Part shown: piece after piece, positions 1-5,262 of the stretch | Layout: each line of letters begins with the position of its first letter | Numbering within the stretch: position 1 is the first letter of the stretch | NCBI GenBank assembly: GCA_021788685.1 | Contig: JAJYKH010000153.1 | Coordinates: 1 to 6,789 of the forward strand | Source: Deltaproteobacteria bacterium | Lineage (GTDB): Bacteria > Desulfobacterota > Desulfobulbia > Desulfobulbales > UBA5123 | Length of the DNA stretch: 6,789 bases | Direction: 5' to 3' | Made by a program: the position numbers and the translations under genes | Notes under the pieces: generated by a model | Database searches by the model: none | What the model saw: only the letters and a program-made list of their open reading frames with translations | Told to the model about the DNA's origin: nothing

Positions 1-66
1 TGACCGCTTCCCATTAACCGACATCTCATCTCTTCCTATCGCCGTGCTAACAATCGGGTGGCAGAT

Positions 67-72
67 TATAAA
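67..72 (+). promoter_or_regulatory. Possible -10 element for the EAL/GGDEF gene
   Basis: TATAAA lies in a short A-rich patch inside otherwise GC-rich DNA, 77 bases before the preferred start codon at 149. It matches five of six bases of the sigma-70 -10 consensus. No good -35 hexamer lies 16-18 bases upstream, so this is a weak call. If it is the promoter, transcription begins downstream of the GTG at 44, which argues against that codon as the start. Confidence 0.25.
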
Positions 73-136
73 AAAAATCTTGCAATTCAGGGGATTGAAA
101 CCCGTAAAAGAACCCTTGCGGCCGGGGGCAGCCAAC

Positions 137-142
137 GAGGGA
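137..142 (+). promoter_or_regulatory. Ribosome binding site that selects the ATG at 149
   Basis: GAGGGA sits six bases before ATG 149. The frame is open back to a GTG at 44, but that codon has no comparable Shine-Dalgarno sequence. The 35 extra residues it would add look unlike a domain or signal peptide. This site therefore favours the 616-residue protein. Confidence 0.6.
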
Positions 143-148
143 ACGGAA

Positions 149-1999
149 ATGGCCATCCGCATGCGCTGGAATATCGAAGCCGAAAGCTTAACGAGGAACC
201 GGGACCTCGGGGTCCCCTCGGACCGGGAACGGATCTGCGAGCTGATCGACGCCAATGCGCTCGCCATCCATTTCCAGGCGATCTATTCGGTGCTGGAGCA
301 TCAACCGTTCGGCCACGAGGCCCTGACCCGGATCCGGGCCGAGTCTCCCTTCTCGGTGGAGGAGCTGTTCCAGAAGGCCATGGCCACGGGGGTGATCTCC
401 GCCCTCGACATGCAGTGCCGGGAAAACGCCTTCGAGGCCGCAAGCCGCCTGAGCTTCGCCCGGAAAGGCGGCCGGCTGTTTCTCAACATCTGCCCGGAAA
501 CCCTCCTCTATCCCGCCCACCGGGCCGGCCTCACCGACCAGCTGGCCGAAAAATGGTCCATCCCCAAGGAGAGCATCGTCCTGGAGATCACGGAGCAGGA
601 GGCCATCCGCAATTACAGCCTGTTCAAGCAATCCATCGAGCATTACCGGGAGCGCGGCTACCAGATCGCCATCGACGATTTCGGGGCCGGCTACGGCGGG
701 CTCAAGATGCTCTCCATCATCGAGCCGGACTTCGTCAAGATCGACCGCCACTTCATCTCCGATATCGACAAATCGATGGTCAAGCACAACCTGGTGGATT
801 CCATCGCCACGGCCTGCCATCGGATCGGCATCAAGGTCATCGCCGAAGGGGTCGAGCAGGAAGAGGAGCTGCAGGCGATCATGGACATGGGGATCGAGCT
901 CGTGCAAGGCTATCTGCTCCACCGCCCCTCGCCGTCGCTGCCGGAGACGCTGCCCGCCTTCCCGGTCGCGGTCCGGACCGTGCCTGCCCCCAGCGACCAG
1001 ACGGTCATTGGCGACCTCGCCCTGCCCGTGGAGCCGATCAGCCCCGATGAGCCGGTGATGCAGGCCTTTCAGCGGTTCATCGACAATCCGGGTCTCCGCG
1101 GGCTGCCCGTGGTGGAGAAGGGCCGGGTCTGCGGCATGCTCGGCCGCTGGCGGTTTCTGGAGCACAAGATGCTGGGCCGCTTCGGCTACGGCTTTGCCCT
1201 GAACTCCTACAAGACGGTGGGGCAGATTCTCGATCCCCATTTCCTGCTGGTGGCCGCGAGCAGCCCGCTCGAAGAGGTGGCCCGGAAGATCTCCACCCGG
1301 CGGGAGGAGCACCTGTACGACGACATCTGCATCGATCGCGGCGGCAAATACCTGGGCACCGTCCCGGTGAGCGCCTTGTTGGATGCCATGACCGAGCGTA
1401 GCCTGTCCCTGGCCAGGGGCACCAATCCCCTGACCGGGCTGCCGGGCAACGAGCTCATCCAGAGGCAGCTCCAGAACATGCTTTCCCAGAACATGCACTT
1501 CGATGTGTGCTATCTCGACTTGGACCATTTCAAGCCGTTCAACGACCACTACGGTTTCGAAAAGGGCGACCAGGTGCTCCGCCGCCTGGGCCAAATCGCC
1601 GTGGAGATACTGCAGCGCCAGACCGGCGGCGATTTCGGCTTCGTGGGCCACATCGGCGGCGACGACTTCATCCTGGTCTGCCGGCCCAAGCACGCCATTC
1701 CGGTCTGCGAGCAGATCATCAGGAGCTTCGAAGCGGAACGGTTCCTCTTCCACGGGCCGGAGGCCCTGGCGGCCGGCGGCTACCGGGCCGAGGACCGGGA
1801 GGGCAACGAGCGGCTGTTCGGGCTGCTCTCCCTTTCCATCGGCATCGTGAGCACCGAGGTGAACCGGGCCGGGTCGGTGGCCGAGATCGCCTCCCTGGCA
1901 AGCGAAGTGAAAAAGGCGGCCAAGATGCAGCCGGGCTCGGCCATTGTCCGGGACCGGCGTCTCAAAGGCAGAACGGCCGTTGCCGCCGTTTCACCGTGA
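149..1999 (+). CDS. EAL-CBS-CBS-GGDEF c-di-GMP phosphodiesterase/diguanylate cyclase-like protein
   Basis: Predicted cytoplasmic c-di-GMP turnover or sensing protein of 616 aa, with no membrane segment. The N-terminal EAL phosphodiesterase domain (about 30-265) keeps the metal and catalytic residues known for the family: EAL at E57-L59, N113, E146 in the LEIT motif, D176-D177 in IDDFGAGYGG, K197 in VKID, E233 and E236 in AEGVE, and Q253 in QGYLLHRP. It is thus probably an active phosphodiesterase. Residues about 285-415 form a CBS-domain pair, which in this family often binds adenine nucleotides. The C-terminal GGDEF domain (about 425-600) has LTGLPGN, D457-L-D459, N465-D466, D474 and the signature GGDDF (503-507) in place of GG(D/E)EF. 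The RxxD inhibitory site expected five residues before the signature is absent (GDFG there). I infer that the GGDEF part is either weakly active or a GTP-binding regulatory domain. A longer form from GTG 44 is possible but less likely. The gene converges with the chemoreceptor gene. Confidence 0.93.
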   Translation: MAIRMRWNIEAESLTRNRDLGVPSDRERICELIDANALAIHFQAIYSVLEHQPFGHEALTRIRAESPFSVEELFQKAMATGVISALDMQCRENAFEAASRLSFARKGGRLFLNICPETLLYPAHRAGLTDQLAEKWSIPKESIVLEITEQEAIRNYSLFKQSIEHYRERGYQIAIDDFGAGYGGLKMLSIIEPDFVKIDRHFISDIDKSMVKHNLVDSIATACHRIGIKVIAEGVEQEEELQAIMDMGIELVQGYLLHRPSPSLPETLPAFPVAVRTVPAPSDQTVIGDLALPVEPISPDEPVMQAFQRFIDNPGLRGLPVVEKGRVCGMLGRWRFLEHKMLGRFGYGFALNSYKTVGQILDPHFLLVAASSPLEEVARKISTRREEHLYDDICIDRGGKYLGTVPVSALLDAMTERSLSLARGTNPLTGLPGNELIQRQLQNMLSQNMHFDVCYLDLDHFKPFNDHYGFEKGDQVLRRLGQIAVEILQRQTGGDFGFVGHIGGDDFILVCRPKHAIPVCEQIIRSFEAERFLFHGPEALAAGGYRAEDREGNERLFGLLSLSIGIVSTEVNRAGSVAEIASLASEVKKAAKMQPGSAIVRDRRLKGRTAVAAVSP

Positions 2000-2060
2000 A
2001 CCTCGCTGCAAGGCGCCAATCATCGTTGATGATCTCGCTAAAAGTCGCCGGAATCGTTTG

Positions 2061-2192
2061 ACCGTCATTCTGGAGTAGGCCGGACAAGCGCTTGCGCTTG
2101 AACGCCCGTAGGGCGAGCGCCAGCTAGCAATCCTGTGTTTTCACTACGTTAGAACGGCACTGGACCCCCGCCTTCGCCGGGGTGACGACGGT
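2061..2192. repeat. Composite palindromic intergenic element between convergent genes
   Basis: This 132-bp stretch fills most of the 223-base gap between two converging genes. Its ends are ACCGTC (2061-2066) and the inverted copy GACGGT (2187-2192), with imperfect similarity continuing inward (ATTCTGG against CCGGGGT on the opposite strand). Inside are a near-perfect hairpin CAAGCGC-TT-GCGCTTG (2085-2100), a hairpin CGCCC-GTA-GGGCG (2103-2115) that competes with GGCG-AG-CGCC (2112-2121), and a right-hand hairpin CCCCG-N7-CGGGG (2166-2182). The right end (CCCCGCCTTCGCCGGGGTGACG) resembles the dispersed intergenic palindromes seen in many proteobacterial genomes; that resemblance is from memory, not a search. 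No transposase and no clear target duplication are present. It may also end transcription from both sides, although no T-run follows any stem. Confidence 0.5.
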
Positions 2193-2222
2193 GGAAGTAT
2201 CGGATATTTCCGCAAGTAAGCA

Positions 2223-4160
2223 CTAGGAAACCCGGCTCGAGCCGGCCAGCAGCTGAGGCTCCATTTCAGCGCAGGCATCGTCGGCCTGGTCATCATCCCC
2301 TCCTGCGTCCGGCAGGAGCGCGGGCCGGCAACCCGACCGTGCCCGCCGCTTGTCCTCGCCGGTCCCCACCAAGGCCACCAGCTCGCCGACGAACCCCTTC
2401 ATCTCTTCCGCCTGGGTGCTCAGCTCCCTGGAAGCGGAGGCCGATTCTTCCGCGATGGCCGCGTTCTGCTGCACGATCCGGTCCATTTCCTGGACGGCGG
2501 CGCTCACCTCATCGATCCCCTTGGCCTGCTCCCGGGAGGCCGCCGTGATCTCCCCCACCAGCTCGCCGCAGCTGGTCACCGAGCGGGCCACCTCCGCAAA
2601 CTCGCCGGCGGTCTTGACAACGATGGCCGCCCCTTCGCCGACTTGCAGGGTGGTCTGCTCGATGAGGCCGGCGGTGCTCTGTGCCGCCTCGGCGGTCCGC
2701 TTGGCCAGCTTTCGCACCTCTTCGGCCACCACCGCGAACCCCGCCCCCGCCTCTCCCGCCCGGGCCGCCTCCACGGCGGCATTGAGGGCCAGGAGGTTGG
2801 TCTGGAAGGCCACTTCGTCAATGGTCTTGACGATTTTCCGCGTATCCTCGCTCGCTCTGGTGATCTCGGCCATGGAGGTGGTGAGCTGGTCCATGGAACC
2901 GGCCGCATGGGAGACCAGCTTGGACGTTTCCTGCATCAACCGGTCGGCCTGGGAGGCGTTTTCGGCATTGTTCCTGGTCATGGCGCTGATCTGCTCCAGG
3001 CTCGCCGCGCTTTCCTCGATGGCCGCCGCCTGGCGGGACGCCCCATCGGCAACCGCCTCGCTGGAGGTGGTCAGATGGGAGGAGGCCGAGGTCACCAGCT
3101 CCGCGCCGTCCGATAAACCGCTGGCCACCTTTCTGACCGGCTTGGTGGCCGACCGCGTGATCACCACGGCCGTCACGCTGCCGAGGATGGTCGCGAAGAG
3201 GGCCCCCACCATCATGAGCAGGGTGGAGAAGGAAACCTTGGTGACCGTCTTTTCGGAAACCCGTCCCGTATCATCGAGACCGGCATCATGGGCGCCCTGG
3301 GTGAGCGCGATGATCTCCTTGCCGGTCTCTTCCCCCTGGGTGTTGAGCTTCTGAACGGCTGACCAGCTGCCGGTAAAGCTGGTCAGGGAGTCCCGATACA
3401 TGCCGGAGGCCGCCCGCAAATTGCTGAGCAGGGCCAGATTGGCATCGGAGCGGGTGACGGCCTGGAGGGCGTCGAGCTTCTTGTCGGTGCCGGCAAAGAG
3501 CTCGTCCACGGCGGTGATGGCCTTCAAGTCGCGCTGGGCCAGGGCCGTGGAGACCGCCGCATGGACCTGGTTGCCCAGATCGATCAGCTCATTGGTCAAA
3601 GCCACCTTGGTCAGCCGTTCCTGCAGCTTGCCCGGGCTCCCCCGCCGCTGCAGCTCCGCCTTCAGGGTCTCGAGCTGGCCGGAGAGGAAGCTGGCGGCAT
3701 TGCTCATGAAGAACTTGTTGGTCTCATTCATTTCGTCGTAGCTTCTCTTGAGCTCGTAATCGGCCAGTGCCGCCTGGTTCAGCTGCTTCTCGTATTGGTT
3801 GATCTTCTCCCGGGCCTGCTCCGTCTCCGCCCGGAATCGGGCCAGGTCGGGGGAGGAGGCCGCCAGCTTCACGCCGTCGTCGAGGTTCTTTCTGGCCTCG
3901 GCCAGGGCCTTCTTGCCGAGGGCCAGGTACCGGCCGTCCTGGGTCGAGGCATAGATGGTGGTCCCGAGGGTGGCCTGCATGAAATGGCGCTCCAGGTCGC
4001 TTGCCAGCTTCACCTGGGGCAGATACCCCTTGGCCACCCTCTGCGCCGTCCCCTCGATGGCCACGACGTTCCACACCGCCGCGATCCCCGAAACGAGGCC
4101 CAGCAGGATGAAAACACCGAACCCCAGACCGATCTTCGCTCCCAGCTTCATGGTTTTCAT
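2223..4160 (-). CDS. Methyl-accepting chemotaxis protein with HBM-like periplasmic sensor
   Basis: Membrane chemoreceptor of 645 aa that would sense a ligand outside the inner membrane and control CheA through CheW. TM1 is at about 11-34 and TM2 at about 311-335. Between them lie about 275 mostly helical residues, a size and make-up that fit the helical bimodular (HBM) sensor family; members such as McpS bind organic acids. The ligand here cannot be read from sequence. After TM2 only a HAMP helix-1-like segment (RSATKPVRKVASGLSDGA, 336-353) is seen, with no GD or DEIG element, before the cytoplasmic coiled coil. The hairpin tip (about 447-486) is canonical: IDEVAFQTNLLALNAAVEAA, RAGEAG, GFAVVAEEVRKLA. 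Candidate methylation sites fit the consensus at 378-386 (E382, E383) and 567-575 (E571, E572). The tail after about 599 is acidic, contains two Cys and lacks a CheR-binding NWETF-type pentapeptide. The start is supported by AGGA (4170-4173) nine bases upstream. No flagellar-type (FliA) promoter was found. Confidence 0.95.
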   Translation of the reverse strand: MKTMKLGAKIGLGFGVFILLGLVSGIAAVWNVVAIEGTAQRVAKGYLPQVKLASDLERHFMQATLGTTIYASTQDGRYLALGKKALAEARKNLDDGVKLAASSPDLARFRAETEQAREKINQYEKQLNQAALADYELKRSYDEMNETNKFFMSNAASFLSGQLETLKAELQRRGSPGKLQERLTKVALTNELIDLGNQVHAAVSTALAQRDLKAITAVDELFAGTDKKLDALQAVTRSDANLALLSNLRAASGMYRDSLTSFTGSWSAVQKLNTQGEETGKEIIALTQGAHDAGLDDTGRVSEKTVTKVSFSTLLMMVGALFATILGSVTAVVITRSATKPVRKVASGLSDGAELVTSASSHLTTSSEAVADGASRQAAAIEESAASLEQISAMTRNNAENASQADRLMQETSKLVSHAAGSMDQLTTSMAEITRASEDTRKIVKTIDEVAFQTNLLALNAAVEAARAGEAGAGFAVVAEEVRKLAKRTAEAAQSTAGLIEQTTLQVGEGAAIVVKTAGEFAEVARSVTSCGELVGEITAASREQAKGIDEVSAAVQEMDRIVQQNAAIAEESASASRELSTQAEEMKGFVGELVALVGTGEDKRRARSGCRPALLPDAGGDDDQADDACAEMEPQLLAGSSRVS

Positions 4161-4267
4161 TTTTGTTTTTCCTATGGTCTTTTTTCCGCGTCAATGAGAC
4201 CCGGCGAATGTCTATCAATTGAGAGGTCGTGAGCCCCGCGCCGGGCCGTCCCTGCCCCGGCAGCGGT

Positions 4268-4299
4268 AGAGATGGAGATGTTCCGTTTGCGCCATCTCT
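4268..4299. repeat. 8-bp inverted repeat upstream of the chemoreceptor gene
   Basis: AGAGATGG (4268-4275) and CCATCTCT (4292-4299) are perfect inverted copies separated by 16 bases. The centre lies about 125 bases upstream of the chemoreceptor start codon. The layout could suit a dimeric regulator or a leader hairpin. No known binding site is recognised. Confidence 0.35.
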
Positions 4300-4322
4300 T
4301 TGTAACGAACGGATATTTGGGA

Positions 4323-4345
4323 GTGATTAGGAATTATTCAGGAAA
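4323..4345 (+). repeat. Shared upstream motif, copy 1 (chemoreceptor gene)
   Basis: GTGATTA, eight bases, then TCAGGAAA. The same two blocks at exactly the same spacing occur upstream of the porin gene (6756-6778). The core TTAGGAATTATTCAGG matches 14 of 16 bases of TTAGGATTCATTCAGG upstream of the small Cys-rich genes (5088-5103). It lies about 160-185 bases before the chemoreceptor start. It could be a regulator site; this is an inference. Confidence 0.35.
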
Positions 4346-4477
4346 TCATGAAGACCGGAACCGGGCAGCCGGTGGGGCTTCAGGGGGAGCTCAATTTCTT
4401 ATAAGCCAGCGGAGCTGGGGCAGGTTCTCGCGGAGGTCGTCGGCAATGCAAGCGGTGCCCGGCTGTCATCGGCCAGG

Positions 4478-4681
4478 CTACTCGGTCGTCTCCACAGGCT
4501 CCCGGGCTTTTTCTTCCGAGAAAAAGGCGATCCAGCACTCCCAGGGAACGGTTTCGAGGCTGCATTCCCGGGGGCAGCGATACCCCTCCACCGCCATGGG
4601 GCACCGGCCGCATTTCTGCGTGCAGATGTATTTGGCCGCCTTCACCAGCGCTGGCGAGTATGAGCCGTTGTGAGGTTCCAT
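4478..4681 (-). CDS. Small cysteine-rich protein, 67 aa, function unknown
   Basis: I do not recognise a named family. The 67-residue product has six cysteines: C20, C24 and C27 (ICTQKCGRCP), C36 and C40 (RCPREC) and C49 (WECW). Spacing of the form CxxxCxxC...CPxxxC...C suggests a bound metal, such as zinc or an iron-sulfur centre, or a disulfide-rich fold; the sequence does not decide which. There is no signal peptide or membrane segment, so it is probably cytoplasmic. The start is well supported: AAGGA lies eight bases before ATG 4681. It follows the 77-aa Cys-rich gene by 92 bases on the same strand, so the two may be co-transcribed. The aromatic run VPWECWIAFF (45-54) is unlike random GC-rich translation and supports a real gene. 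The C-terminal codons contain a perfect inverted repeat at 4507-4526. Confidence 0.72.
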   Translation of the reverse strand: MEPHNGSYSPALVKAAKYICTQKCGRCPMAVEGYRCPRECSLETVPWECWIAFFSEEKAREPVETTE

Positions 4682-4773
4682 GGCACCCGTCCTTGACCTT
4701 CACGCGCCCGGCTTGATCGGGAGCATCATGGAGCAGGAATCAGGAGCGGTCCTGGTGGGCAGCCGGTCCCTGC

Positions 4774-5007
4774 TCACGCGGCGGCCCGGCAGGGCTCCTG
4801 AAAGGGATAGCCCGGCCAGCCGATCAGGACGGGCTCCTCCTCGCGGGCGAAGGGGGAATGGAAAATGGGACAGGCGGCGTGCCCCTTTGCCATGCAGAAG
4901 GTTTCGAGCTCGGCGAGGCTGGGGAGGTAAAGCCCGTGCCGGGCTTCGCAGGAGATCACCTGCCGGGAGGTCCCGGGATGGTATTGGCGAAGATACTTGC
5001 AGGTCAT
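4774..5007 (-). CDS. Small cysteine-rich protein, 77 aa, function unknown
   Basis: The 77-residue product starts MTCKYLRQ and has cysteines at 3, 20, 38, 46 and 73. The first four form a CxxY...SCEA...GLYLPSLAELETFC...CPIF layout that recalls small hypothetical proteins of Geobacter-like bacteria; this is a memory-based impression. Four ordered cysteines suggest a metal site, perhaps a zinc ribbon or iron-sulfur site, but no function is known to me. There is no signal peptide. An in-frame ATG at 5055 would add 16 residues, but the ATG at 5007 has an excellent GAGGAG sequence seven bases upstream (5015-5020) and puts the first Cys at position 3, so I prefer it. The 67-aa Cys-rich gene follows 92 bases downstream. 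The porin gene upstream is separated by a terminator-like hairpin, so this pair probably has its own promoter in about 5020-5170. Confidence 0.75.
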   Translation of the reverse strand: MTCKYLRQYHPGTSRQVISCEARHGLYLPSLAELETFCMAKGHAACPIFHSPFAREEEPVLIGWPGYPFQEPCRAAA

Positions 5008-5014
5008 GGCCTCG

Positions 5015-5020
5015 CTCCTC
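5015..5020 (-). promoter_or_regulatory. Ribosome binding site selecting the start at 5007
   Basis: On the minus strand GAGGAG sits seven bases before ATG 5007. The alternative in-frame ATG at 5055 has no similar site, so this element decides the 77-residue form. Confidence 0.65.
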
Positions 5021-5083
5021 GGAAAAAGGAAAAGAGATGCTCCGTTGCGGTCCATCCCAGTTGTAGCAGGCCTCTGTTCGGGC

Positions 5084-5106
5084 GGGGTTAGGATTCATTC
5101 AGGGGT
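5084..5106 (+). repeat. Shared upstream motif, copy 2 (small Cys-rich gene pair)
   Basis: The core TTAGGATTCATTCAGG (5088-5103) differs at only two of 16 positions from the copy upstream of the chemoreceptor gene. It shares the TTA and TCAGG blocks, at the same spacing, with the copy upstream of the porin gene. It lies about 80-100 bases before the start at 5007, a plausible promoter or operator position. Confidence 0.35.
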
Positions 5107-5172
5107 TGGTGAGGGGAGGGCCGGCCCTTGCAGAAAGCCGCCGCAAGGAGGGGCGAACGAATCCGGCAGAAA

Positions 5173-5210
5173 GGAAAGGGGGGCCGCCGGCGAGCCCGGA
5201 GCCCCCTTCC
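5173..5210 (-). terminator. Terminator-like hairpin after the porin gene
   Basis: Outer arms GGAAAGGGGGG (5173-5183) and CCCCCTTCC (5202-5210) pair with one-base bulges, extended by C5184-G5201 and an inner CCGG/CCGG stem. On the minus strand the stem is followed by TTTCT. It lies about 50 bases past the porin stop codon, as expected for an intrinsic terminator. The T-run is short, so strength is uncertain. Confidence 0.5.
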
Positions 5211-5262
5211 CGTGGAGGAGAGATACCGCTTTGAAGAAGGCCTGCTGCGGCAGACCCGGAAA

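Larger units (their letters stand above)
4161..4477. other. Non-coding stretch upstream of the chemoreceptor gene
   Basis: These 317 bases between two minus-strand genes hold the ribosome binding site (4170-4173) and presumably the promoter of the chemoreceptor gene, although no convincing -35/-10 pair is visible; a TTGATA on the minus strand near 4214-4219 lacks a matching -10. A GC-rich inverted repeat GCCGGG/CCCGGC (4240-4245 and 4256-4261) lies in the presumed leader. Further upstream are the 8-bp inverted repeat at 4268-4299 and the shared upstream motif at 4323-4345. A short stem CCAGC-GGA-GCTGG (4406-4418) lies downstream of the 67-aa gene, without a T-run. The minus-strand frame at 4391-4465 looks coding-like but has no start codon. 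Confidence 0.6.

Noticed and set aside
94..102. ATTGAAAC, which resembles the 3' end of many CRISPR repeats
   Set aside because: It occurs once, with no second repeat copy, regular spacing or cas gene.
44..148. GTG 44 as start of the EAL/GGDEF gene
   Set aside because: It lacks a Shine-Dalgarno sequence and lies upstream of the possible -10 element. ATG 149 has GAGGGA at good spacing.
188..1753. Long open minus-strand frame (521 codons) opposite the EAL/GGDEF gene
   Set aside because: Its translation is low-complexity and lacks domain motifs. It is a GC-rich antisense shadow of a clearly coding frame.
2350..3354. Long open plus-strand frame (334 codons) opposite the chemoreceptor gene
   Set aside because: It mirrors the coiled-coil codons of the receptor, with Ser/Ala-rich composition and no recognisable domain.
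4466..4480. Read-through of TAG and TGA after the 67-aa gene as pyrrolysine or selenocysteine
   Set aside because: Two different stops lie within five codons, with no visible SECIS-like stem placed right after the TGA. A remnant or chance is simpler.
4679..4696. TGGCAC near 4681 as a possible sigma-54 promoter on the plus strand
   Set aside because: The downstream element is TTGA, not TTGC, the spacing is one base too long, and no plus-strand gene follows.
4700..5098. Overlapping minus-strand frame of 132 codons covering the 77-aa gene
   Set aside because: It is Arg/Pro-rich with no ordered cysteines and no Shine-Dalgarno sequence. The 77-aa frame has both ordered cysteines and GAGGAG.
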